DNA of 64,000 bases from JAWKUK01 sp041398605 (GTDB lineage Bacteria; Planctomycetota; UBA1135; GCA-002686595): the NCBI GenBank assembly GCA_041398605.1, contig JAWKUK010000018.1:112668-176667 (forward strand), in the 5' to 3' direction. Positions 44,332-51,570 of this stretch are shown piece after piece (position 1 is the first letter of the stretch; each line of letters begins with the position of its first letter). Below the pieces are notes generated by a model that was given only the letters and a program-made list of their open reading frames with translations, did not search any database and was not told the DNA's origin. Made by a program: the position numbers and the translations under genes.

Positions 44332-45894
44332 TCAGCGCACGCCGCCGCCCGGCTCGCCCGGATCGATGTGGCGACGGTCGCGCCCGCTCGGGCACGGGCC
44401 GAGGTACGGGAACACGGGGCGCTCGCCGCCGACGCTCCACATCACGCCGTCACCGAGGCGGCCGTTGACGGCTGCGTTGTAGCCAGGGAACGGCGCCGCG
44501 AGGACGCCGCCTACCGCGACGCGCAGCGTGATGTCCACGACGTCATCGACGAGGCGCCGCCCGTTCGGGAAGCCCGCTGCGTCACCCGCGAGCAGACCGA
44601 GGCGCTTCTGCATCGCCGGCGGGGTCGCAGGCACGCCGGTGTTCAAGCGCAACAGGTCGGCGACGGGCCCGGCCGGCGTGCCCGGCGCCGCGATCGGTGC
44701 GGCGTAGGTGACGAGGGGCAACAGGTCGTTGCGCGGCGCGGCTGGCACCGCGAGCGCGCCGCCGTACAGCGCCTCGACGACGCCGACGATCGGCGGGTTC
44801 AAGAAGAAGTTGGCGAACTGCGCGTCGTTGACGGGTTCGTCCATGCTGAACCGGTCCTTGTGCCCGATGCCGATCAACAGCTCGTTGATGAGCGGGTTAC
44901 CGACGCGCTGGATCTGGCTCCACGGGCCGCTGCTCACTGCCGGGTTCGGCGCGCTGCGCACGGTCATGCGCTGGCGCGAGGTCGTGCCCCACACACCGAT
45001 CGTCGCCGCCGGGGAGGTCGCGGGCTCGACCTGGCCGGTCGAGGTCAACATTCCGATGGGCAGCTCGATCGCGATCGAGTTCACTGCGAAGCCGGAGAGC
45101 GTGTCGGAGGCGAGGTTGTTCTGGACGGTCGCGTCCTCGAACGCGGTCAGGACACCCGGCACGCCGCTGCGCAGCGTGCGGAAGTTGGCGGTGTCGAACG
45201 CCGCGCCGAGGTCGATGTAGAACGGGTCGTCGACGGTGCCGGCGAACACCGAGATGCCGCTCGGGAGGCGGTAGGTCGCCTCGTTATAGAGCGCGTCGTA
45301 GTCCATCGTGCGCGGCCCCGGGTTCGCAGGGCACGCGTAGAAGGGCGCGCCGCTTGTCATCACGATCGGCGTGACCGTGTTGGTCGCGACGTCGCGCATA
45401 TCGACGGTGTAGCTCTGCCGCAGGTTCAGGCCGAGGCTCTGGAAGTCCGTGATGCGCGGCGGCACCACCAATGCGCCCGTGGACGGGTTGGTCGCGCCGG
45501 CTGGGCCGATCCCGGCGACGGCGGTGTAGAGGTCCGGCAGCCGGTACTCCGTCGAGAAGCGGAACTCCAAGACCTTGTCCGCGAGCGCGTCGTGGTCGTT
45601 GTCGATGCGCAGCTCGTACAGGATGCTCGGGTCGAACGGGAACAGCGTCGGGCCGTTGGCCGGCTCGAGGAACGGATCGACGTTGAGGATCAACGTGACC
45701 TTCTCCGGCGTCTCCCCCGGCTGTTGCATGGGGTCGTAGCTCACGAACGCGTACAGGTCCGTGATGTCGGCCTTGTGGTCGAGCGCCGTGATCGGCGCTT
45801 CCCGGTGGTTCGAGGCGAAGGCGCTGAACGCGCCGATGGCGGCGAGGCCACCGGCGGCGGCGACCGCGACTCTTGTGCGATTCTTGGTATTCAT
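44332..45894 (-). CDS. DUF4331 domain-containing secreted protein
   Basis: A 520-residue protein with a signal peptide (VAVAAAGGLAAIGAFSAFAS) followed at once by the DUF4331 hallmark SNHREAPITALDHKADITDL and YAFVSYDP. The domain covers most of the protein, with DNDHDALADKVLEFRF and GIGHKDRFSMDEPVNDAQFA as further blocks. The Asp- and Asn-rich loops suggest metal binding, but the molecular role of DUF4331 is not known. It is divergent from an ECF sigma / ChrR-like anti-sigma pair with a 150-bp gap and precedes a TPR gene; the arrangement suggests that this sigma factor controls the pair. Confidence 0.9.
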   Translation of the reverse strand: MNTKNRTRVAVAAAGGLAAIGAFSAFASNHREAPITALDHKADITDLYAFVSYDPMQQPGETPEKVTLILNVDPFLEPANGPTLFPFDPSILYELRIDNDHDALADKVLEFRFSTEYRLPDLYTAVAGIGPAGATNPSTGALVVPPRITDFQSLGLNLRQSYTVDMRDVATNTVTPIVMTSGAPFYACPANPGPRTMDYDALYNEATYRLPSGISVFAGTVDDPFYIDLGAAFDTANFRTLRSGVPGVLTAFEDATVQNNLASDTLSGFAVNSIAIELPIGMLTSTGQVEPATSPAATIGVWGTTSRQRMTVRSAPNPAVSSGPWSQIQRVGNPLINELLIGIGHKDRFSMDEPVNDAQFANFFLNPPIVGVVEALYGGALAVPAAPRNDLLPLVTYAAPIAAPGTPAGPVADLLRLNTGVPATPPAMQKRLGLLAGDAAGFPNGRRLVDDVVDITLRVAVGGVLAAPFPGYNAAVNGRLGDGVMWSVGGERPVFPYLGPCPSGRDRRHIDPGEPGGGVR

Positions 45895-46029
45895 GGGATC
45901 ATAGGGGGAGCGGATGATGTCCCCGGACCCCAGCGGTACGACGCCACCCCGGGTGGCGGATGTCGGCGGCTCGCGGAAGTTCTGCCGGGCGGACGCCTCG
46001 AGCCAGCGCCAGTGCGGGCGCGCCGCTGC

Positions 46030-46059
46030 GGATGAAGATTCGTCATGAATGTTTCATCC
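46030..46059. promoter_or_regulatory. nested inverted repeat in front of the ECF sigma gene
   Basis: GGATGAA (46030-46036) is matched by TTCATCC (46053-46059), and inside it ATTC (46038-46041) is matched by GAAT around GTCAT. The site is in an A/T-richer patch of the divergent space between the DUF4331 gene and the sigma factor and overlaps the first possible start codon (46045). It could be an operator or a leader hairpin; if so, translation would begin at the next in-frame ATG, 46093. Confidence 0.45.
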
Positions 46060-46704
46060 AAGTCGCGGGATGAGCCCGTATCCCTGCTGCGCATGAGCCC
46101 GAACGACACCTCTAGAACGCGCGCGGCCCTTGGCGCGAACGATGAGCCGTGGCTCGTCCAGACCCTGCGGCTCGTGGCGGCGGGTCAGGACTCCGCGCTG
46201 CGCGAGCTCTACGACGCGACCCTCGCCCGCGCCTTCGGTGTCGCCCGGAGCCTCCTGGGTGACGCCTCCCTGGCGGAGGAGGCGCTGGCCAGCGCCTACG
46301 CCCAAATCTGGCGCGACGCAGCCCAGTACAACCCGGCGCGCTCCAGCGTTCGGAACTGGATCGCGATGATCGTTCGGGCGCGGGCGATCGACCTGCGCCG
46401 CCGGGTCGTCAACTACGCCCAACAAGCGGGGCCGCTCGACGCGGCGCAGGCGTGTGAGTCCCCCGTGCCCAACCCCGCGACCCACGCGGACGCCTGCGAG
46501 CGCGAGCGCCTGGTCCGGCGAGCGCTCGAGACGTTGCCCGTCGACCAGCGCGTGGCGCTGGAGGCGGCGTTCTTCGGGGGCCTCACGCACACCGAGGTCG
46601 CCCTCAAGCTGGGGGCCCCGCTCGGGACGATCAAGTCACGAATTCGCTCCGGTCTCTCCGGACTTCGGCACAATCTCGCCAGCCTAGAAGTGGACCTCCA
46701 TTGA
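46045..46704 (+). CDS. ECF RNA polymerase sigma factor
   Basis: An extracytoplasmic-function sigma factor. Region 2 is at about residues 45-115 (ALRELYDATLARAFGVARSL, AYAQIWRDAAQYNPARSSVR, NWIAMIVRARAIDLRRR) and region 4 at about 155-210 (ETLPVDQRVALEAAFFGGLT, HTEVALKLGAPLGTIKSRIR). The inter-domain and HTH wording is like the SigK/RpoE-type factors that pair with zinc-binding anti-sigma factors. The start may be 46045 or 46093 (MSPNDTSR); neither has a clear ribosome site. The stop overlaps or nearly abuts the anti-sigma gene, a usual arrangement for a sigma/anti-sigma pair. Its likely targets include the divergent DUF4331-TPR genes. Confidence 0.9.
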   Translation: MNVSSKSRDEPVSLLRMSPNDTSRTRAALGANDEPWLVQTLRLVAAGQDSALRELYDATLARAFGVARSLLGDASLAEEALASAYAQIWRDAAQYNPARSSVRNWIAMIVRARAIDLRRRVVNYAQQAGPLDAAQACESPVPNPATHADACERERLVRRALETLPVDQRVALEAAFFGGLTHTEVALKLGAPLGTIKSRIRSGLSGLRHNLASLEVDLH

Positions 46705-46718
46705 GCAGCAGAGACCGA

Positions 46719-47345
46719 ATGACCTCCCACGCCTGTGAGCGCGTCGCGCCGTTGTTGCAGGAGTTTGCGCTCGGGCTGCTCGACCCCGACGAGGCTGGCC
46801 CTGTCGTCGCGCACCTCGAGCGCTGCGAGGTGTGCACCGAGACCACGCGCCACCATCGCGATCAGATGTCCGTTCTCGCCGAGGCCTACGCAGAGCAAAC
46901 CCCGTCGCCCGCCTTGGGTGACCGCGTCTGGGCACAGGTCGAGCAACGTGTCGTTGCCGACCGCGCGCGGCTGGAGGCCGAGACCGCAGCGGCCGCTGCG
47001 CGCTGGCTCCCCGAGGGCTCCCTCCTCGTGCCCGCTGCGAGCGGCGGCTGGCGTGACACGAGCGTACCGGGCGTGCGCTGTCGCGTCCTGCACGAGGACC
47101 CGGCGCAGGACCGCCGCACAGCGCTCTATCAGATGGAGCCCGGCTCCGAGTATCCCGCGCACATTCACGGCGGCGTCGAGGAGTGTTACGTGTTGTCGGG
47201 CGACCTGTGGCAGGGTGACCTGCGCATGGGGCCGGGCGACTATCAGCGCGTCGAGGGTGAGTCGAAGCACTTGGTCCAATCCACGCGCGAGGGCTGCATG
47301 CTCCTGATCACGTGCTCGATGTCGGACCGCTTCGACGTCGACTGA
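46719..47345 (+). CDS. ChrR-like zinc/cupin anti-sigma factor
   Basis: The protein (208 residues from ATG 46719; a TTG at 46701 overlapping the sigma stop is an alternative) has an N-terminal zinc-binding anti-sigma domain with HLERCEVC, the H-x3-C-x2-C motif, and a C-terminal cupin domain (about residues 100-200) with EYPAHIHGGVEECYVLSGDL, whose His and Glu residues are the metal-ligand positions. This is the layout of ChrR, which in Rhodobacter releases its sigma factor on singlet-oxygen stress. Here it would hold the upstream sigma factor inactive until oxidative or envelope stress. Family assignment is firm; the signal is inference. Confidence 0.9.
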   Translation: MTSHACERVAPLLQEFALGLLDPDEAGPVVAHLERCEVCTETTRHHRDQMSVLAEAYAEQTPSPALGDRVWAQVEQRVVADRARLEAETAAAAARWLPEGSLLVPAASGGWRDTSVPGVRCRVLHEDPAQDRRTALYQMEPGSEYPAHIHGGVEECYVLSGDLWQGDLRMGPGDYQRVEGESKHLVQSTREGCMLLITCSMSDRFDVD

Positions 47346-47379
47346 GGCGGGGGGACCTCTGCGTGCGCGTGGTACGCTC

Positions 47380-48546
47380 GTGGCGGACCAGAGGGACCGA
47401 TTGATCCGCCGCAAGCTCATCCTCGCAGCCGCGACCTTCGCCGCGGTCTTCGTGATCGTCGAGGTCGCCGCAACCGTCGCGCTGGGCTCCAAGTTCCGGC
47501 GCGGCGTCATTCCGCGCCTGACTTGGAGCGACGCCGGGCAGCGCGAGCCGGAGCGTGGGTGGGCGATGCGGCCTGGCCTCCGCGCCGAGATCATCGGCCC
47601 GCACCCACCCTACGACGTCGCGCTCGATTCCCGCGGCTATCGTCAGCCCGAGCGCTCGAGCGAGCGCGCCAACGGCGCGGCGCGTGTCCTCGCGCTCGGC
47701 GACTCGTTGCTCTTCGGCTGGGGCGTGCAGGCGGACGAGCGCTGCATGGACCTCGTTGGCGCCGCGCTCGAGCGCCAGCTCGGTCGACCGGTGGAGGTCT
47801 GGAACCTCGCGACCCCCGGCTATTCCACCGACCAGGAGCTCTGGACCTATGAGATGCACGGGCGCGCGCTGCGCCCCGACGTTGTCGTCCTGTGCGTCGC
47901 GATGAACGATGTCCCGATCGCCGAGACCGCTACGTTCCGCACGCTCGGCAAGCCCCGATTGGTCCAAGAGGGCGAGCGATGGGTCCGGCGCGAGGCGCCG
48001 CCCGACGTCGTCGTGCCGCGCCAACTCCCGCTCCTCGTTCGGGCCTCGAGGTGGTCGGCGCTGGCGGCCTGGCTACGGCTGCGCCGCGAGCCGCCGCCCG
48101 ACGCGCCGTTTGAGTTTCCGGCGCGGGTGCCTTGGAACGAGCGCGGCGCCCGCGCGATCGCCGACGCGACCGCCGCGCAAGCGGCCAAGTTCCTCGACCC
48201 GAGCGCGCCGGTGCACGAAGCGCTCCGGCGGCTCGCGGAGGAGCTGCGCGCGGACGGGGTGCCGCTCGTGCTGATGTCGATGCCGTTCAATCACGACCCG
48301 TACCTCATGGACCCGCGCTTTGACGGCCCGCCGGAGGGGCGCCTCGAAGGCGCGCTGTCGCGGACGATCCGAGCGCTCGCGGCGCAGATCGGGGCTGAGT
48401 GTGTCACGGTCGACGAGGCGCTTGGCCGCGAGGCGGCGGCGGGTGTCCTGTTGCATGTCGGCGACGGCCACCCGAACCCTCGGGCGAACGAGCTCATGGC
48501 CGAGGCCCTCGAGCCGGTCCTCGCGCGGCTCTTGAAGCGAAGCTGA
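47380..48546 (+). CDS. membrane-anchored SGNH/GDSL hydrolase
   Basis: A 388-residue protein with a transmembrane segment near the N-terminus (LILAAATFAAVFVIVEVAAT) and an SGNH hydrolase domain outside: block I LALGDSLLFGWGV (Ser nucleophile), the oxyanion glycine in NLATPGYSTDQ, block III in CVAMNDVPIAE (Asn), and the catalytic Asp/His in GDGHPNPRANE. Such enzymes are esterases or acetyltransferase partners for cell-surface glycans; the substrate is not known. The GTG at 47380 is the first start in the frame and lies 34 bp after the anti-sigma gene, so it may share its transcript. Confidence 0.85.
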   Translation: MADQRDRLIRRKLILAAATFAAVFVIVEVAATVALGSKFRRGVIPRLTWSDAGQREPERGWAMRPGLRAEIIGPHPPYDVALDSRGYRQPERSSERANGAARVLALGDSLLFGWGVQADERCMDLVGAALERQLGRPVEVWNLATPGYSTDQELWTYEMHGRALRPDVVVLCVAMNDVPIAETATFRTLGKPRLVQEGERWVRREAPPDVVVPRQLPLLVRASRWSALAAWLRLRREPPPDAPFEFPARVPWNERGARAIADATAAQAAKFLDPSAPVHEALRRLAEELRADGVPLVLMSMPFNHDPYLMDPRFDGPPEGRLEGALSRTIRALAAQIGAECVTVDEALGREAAAGVLLHVGDGHPNPRANELMAEALEPVLARLLKRS

Positions 48547-48748
48547 GGGCCGCCCGCTGTCCCCGGTTCGAGCTGAGCGCCGGCGGCGATCGCCGAGAGG
48601 GTCGACGCCCGTCGGCGAGCCTCAGCGACCCGACCGCGTCCTTGGTCGATGGTCGCGTCCCCAGCGCGCACCGTCGTCGTTCAGGCGCGCGCGCGCTCAC
48701 CTTCTGGCGCGGGGTCATTCCGCGGAGCGGCAACGGCCGGGTTGGCGC

Positions 48749-49225
48749 TCAGTACGAGGCGCGACCGAGGCGCTCCACCCGCTCCTTCAAGCGCTCCAGC
48801 GTCGGGAAGTGAGAGGCGACGGCCGCGAGGCCGAGGCCGACTAGGAACAGCGCCAGGCCGCGGCCCTCGAGGAGGTACGCCACGACGCCGAGCAACCCGA
48901 TGCCCTCACCGACCGCTGCGCCCATGATCGTCGACGAAGCGAGCTCGGGCGGCACGCGCCCCGCGCGCACCTCTTCGAGCGCCTCGGCGCGACGAGGCGC
49001 GAGGCTCGCCTCCGACCTGCGGCGCATGAAGAGGACCGCCGGGACCGCCGAGGTGACCACCGCGCCGCCCACGATCAGGATGTAGAGCGTGATCCCCTCT
49101 TGGCCTTCGGCCGGCGGTGAGACCGGCCCGATGCCGAGAGCGACGGCGAGGAAGGCGACGACGCCCAATCCGAAGGCCGCGATAATGATTTGGAGGGACT
49201 GAATCGGGATCTCTTGTCGTTGCAT
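48749..49225 (-). CDS. small integral membrane protein
   Basis: Not assigned to a named family. The 158-residue product has four hydrophobic segments (IIIAAFGLGVVAFLAVALGI, LYILIVGGAVVTSAVPAVLF, STIMGAAVGEGIGLLGVVAY, GLALFLVGLGLAAVASHFPT) with a charged loop of about 25 residues in the middle (RRRSEASLAPRRAEALEEVR). Similar short four-helix proteins occur across Planctomycetota. It ends in a 200-bp gap with no other gene and lies 54 bp downstream of the citrate synthase stop on the same strand. Confidence 0.65.
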   Translation of the reverse strand: MQRQEIPIQSLQIIIAAFGLGVVAFLAVALGIGPVSPPAEGQEGITLYILIVGGAVVTSAVPAVLFMRRRSEASLAPRRAEALEEVRAGRVPPELASSTIMGAAVGEGIGLLGVVAYLLEGRGLALFLVGLGLAAVASHFPTLERLKERVERLGRASY

Positions 49226-49278
49226 GACGTCACACTTTACGGCCCACGCCAGTCGAAATTCACCCCCGCGCCGCCACC

Positions 49279-50574
49279 TCAGCGACGCGGCATCTGCCGC
49301 TCCGTTGCGCCGGTGTACACCTGGCGCGGCCGTCCGATGCGAGTGTCCGGATCGTGGCGCATCTCCATCCAGTGGGCGATCCAGCCGGGGAGCCGCCCGA
49401 GGGCGAACATCACGGTGAACATGTTCACCGGGACGCCCATCGCCTTGTAGATGACGCCTGAATAGAAGTCGACGTTGGGGTACAGCTTGCGCTCAACGAA
49501 GTAGGGGTCGCCGAGCGTCACCTCCTCGAGCTGCATCGCGATCTCCAGGAGCTCGCTCTGGCCGCCCATCTTGGCGATGACGTCCTTGCACGCCTCTTTG
49601 AGGATCGCGGCGCGCGGGTCATAGCTCTTGTAGACGCGGTGCCCAAACCCCATCAGGCGCGTCGTGTCGTTGCGGTCCTTGGCCTTCTCCAGGAAGCGCC
49701 GCCCGTCGCCCTCTTCGCGCGCGATGCGCTCGAGCATCTCGATCACCTTCTGGTTCGCGCCGCCGTGCAGCGGCCCCCAGAGCGCGCTGATGCCCGCCGA
49801 GATGCCGGCGAAGAGGTGCGCTTGCGAGCTGCCGACGAGGCGCACCGTGCTGGTCGAACAGTTCTGTTCATGGTCGGCGTGCAGGATGAGCAGCAGGTCG
49901 AGGGCGCGCGCGATCGTCGGGTCGACCTCGTAGTCCTCGCACGGCGTCGCGAACATCATGTGCAAGAAGTTCTCGCAATAGCTGAGATCATTCTTCGGGT
50001 AGATGTAGGGCTGTCCTAGCGAGTGCTTGTAAGCGTAGGCCGCGAGCGTCGGCAGCTTCGCGATCAGGCGCACGATCGAGGCGCGGATGTCACCGTCGTC
50101 GCGCGGCTCTTCGTAGAACGTCGCGAGCGCGCCGACCGCAGCGGCGAGCGTCGGCATCGGGTGCGCGTCGCGCGGCAGCGCGCCCAAGAAGCGCTTGAAG
50201 TCCTCGTGCGGCATCGTGTGCTGCGTGACCTCGGTCTGGAACGACGTCAGCTCCTCTGGCGTCGGCAGCTCGCCGTGCATCAGGAGGTGCGCGACCTCGA
50301 GGAACGTGCTGCGCTCTGCGAGCTGCTCGATCGGGTAGCCGCGGTAGCGCAGGATGCCGCGCTCCCCGTCGATGAACGTGATCGCGCTCTGGCACGAGCC
50401 CGTGTTCCCGAAGCCGGGGTCGAGGGTGATCCAGCCCGTCTCGGCGCGCAGCTTGCCGATGTCGAGGGCGAGCTCGCCCTCGCTGCCGCGCATGAGCGGC
50501 ACTTTGATGCTGCGGTCGCCGCAGCGGATCTCGACGGTGTCGACGGCCTCTGCCGTCCGTGAGGGCTGTGTCAT
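49279..50574 (-). CDS. gltA: citrate synthase
   Basis: Condenses acetyl-CoA with oxaloacetate in the first step of the TCA cycle. The 431-residue protein is of the long, Gram-negative type II form. Catalytic residues are in LWGPLHGGANQKV (His), GFGHRVYKSYDPRA (His) and NVDFYSGVIYKAMGVP (Asp). It starts MTQPSRTAEAVDTVEI at 50574; the open frame extends back to 50769 but those residues are unlike the family. The N-terminal domain (about 60 residues) carries the sheet found in NADH-sensitive forms. The small membrane protein gene follows. Confidence 0.96.
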   Translation of the reverse strand: MTQPSRTAEAVDTVEIRCGDRSIKVPLMRGSEGELALDIGKLRAETGWITLDPGFGNTGSCQSAITFIDGERGILRYRGYPIEQLAERSTFLEVAHLLMHGELPTPEELTSFQTEVTQHTMPHEDFKRFLGALPRDAHPMPTLAAAVGALATFYEEPRDDGDIRASIVRLIAKLPTLAAYAYKHSLGQPYIYPKNDLSYCENFLHMMFATPCEDYEVDPTIARALDLLLILHADHEQNCSTSTVRLVGSSQAHLFAGISAGISALWGPLHGGANQKVIEMLERIAREEGDGRRFLEKAKDRNDTTRLMGFGHRVYKSYDPRAAILKEACKDVIAKMGGQSELLEIAMQLEEVTLGDPYFVERKLYPNVDFYSGVIYKAMGVPVNMFTVMFALGRLPGWIAHWMEMRHDPDTRIGRPRQVYTGATERQMPRR

Positions 50575-50913
50575 GTGAGTGCGTCGGTCAGGAGCCGATT
50601 CGAGCTCGGGGCGCGGAGTCGCCCCAGCGTGCATCCTGCCTTGCGGCGGCCTCGCTGGCGCGGCGCGCAGCCCGAAAACCAGCTCTGTTCGGCCGAGACC
50701 TAGCCGCTGACGGGTCTCCTCGACGATGAGGCGCCCGGCGACGGGGGCGCTGGCTGCGTCGCGCGCCAAGGGGTCCGGCGTGGCGTCGCCCGCGCACCCG
50801 ACTGCGCTCCCGACTGCGCTCCCGACTGCGCCCCCGACTGGGCCCCCGACTGGGCCCCTGATTGGGCCCCCGAGCGGCGCCGCTGGCCGGCGCCTCTAGC
50901 CTGATCGCGCCGC
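50575..50913. other. 339-bp gap with a 12-bp minisatellite
   Basis: Between the start of gltA and the end of the ECF sigma gene (both minus strand). It holds the six-unit 12-bp repeat at 50798-50869 and the leader of gltA. No gene is convincing here, although several frames are open. Confidence 0.6.
50798..50869. repeat. six copies of a 12-bp direct repeat
   Basis: Units CCGACTGCGCTC, CCGACTGCGCTC, CCGACTGCGCCC, CCGACTGGGCCC, CCGACTGGGCCC and CTGATTGGGCCC follow one another without gaps. The stepwise change along the array suggests growth by unit duplication. It is 45 bp downstream of the sigma factor stop. Confidence 0.92.
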
Positions 50914-51534
50914 TCAGCCTTCGAGCTCGCGGTGGAGCCAAGCCTTGGCGTGGGTCCAGTCCGCGCGCACGGCGCGCGCGCTGACCTGCAGCAACTCAGC
51001 GATCGCGTCGACCGAGAGCTCGCCGAAGAAGCGCAGCTCGACGATCCGCGCTTGCCGCGCGTCGAAGAGGGCGAGCCGCTCGAGCGCGTCGTTGAGTTCC
51101 AAGAGGTCCACGTCGTCCTTCGTCGTGAGCTCGATGCCGCTCATCGTGACCCGCTGGAAGTCACCGCCGCGCTTCAGCGCGTTGCGCTCGCGGACCTGAT
51201 CCACGAGGCAATTGCGCAGCACCGTCGACGCCAACGCGAGGAACTCGGTCCGGCGCTCTGGGAACTCGAGCTCGGCACCCCGGAGCCGCAGGTAGCCCTC
51301 ATGCACGAGGTCCGTGGCCGGGAGCGGAGGCGCGCCGCGGAGCCGTGAGACCGCGCGGTAGGCGAGGGCTCGCAGCGCGTCGTAATGGGCATTCACGTTC
51401 CCATCGAGCCCATCGAGCCCATCGAGCCCATCAGGCCCATCAGGCCCACTCGGCGGCGCGGCGCCCAGCTCTTGCTCGCCCAGGATCGGATCCGAGTCAA
51501 ACGCGGGGTGCTTGGGCTTGGGGTCTTTGTCCAT
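50914..51534 (-). CDS. ECF-type RNA polymerase sigma factor (TIGR02999-like)
   Basis: A 206-residue sigma factor of the group abundant in Planctomycetota: region 2 blocks HYDALRALAYRAVSRLRG, DLVHEGYLRLRG and FLALASTVLRNCLVDQVRER, region 4 blocks ERLALFDARQARIVELRFFG and LSVDAIAELLQVSARAVRAD. The N-terminus (about residues 1-48) is low complexity, with a Gly-Pro-Asp/Gly-Leu-Asp repeat encoded by a 9-bp tandem repeat (51401-51445). The ATG at 51534 is chosen because upstream codons lack similarity. It is divergent from a Ser/Thr kinase gene, an arrangement common in this phylum, which suggests that the kinase may act on this sigma factor; that link is inference. Confidence 0.85.
   Translation of the reverse strand: MDKDPKPKHPAFDSDPILGEQELGAAPPSGPDGPDGLDGLDGLDGNVNAHYDALRALAYRAVSRLRGAPPLPATDLVHEGYLRLRGAELEFPERRTEFLALASTVLRNCLVDQVRERNALKRGGDFQRVTMSGIELTTKDDVDLLELNDALERLALFDARQARIVELRFFGELSVDAIAELLQVSARAVRADWTHAKAWLHRELEG
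51401..51445 (-). repeat. five in-frame copies of a 9-bp repeat
   Basis: CCATCGAGC (three copies) and CCATCAGGC (two copies) run from 51401 to 51445 and encode Gly-Leu-Asp and Gly-Pro-Asp triplets (minus strand) in the N-terminal linker of the ECF sigma factor. Confidence 0.85.
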
Positions 51535-51570
51535 CTCGCCTTGGCTCTCCCAATACCCTAACCGCCCGGG

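Noticed and set aside
42484..46035. Open plus-strand frame of about 1,180 codons
   Set aside because: Antisense to the TPR and DUF4331 genes, both with signal peptides and family motifs.
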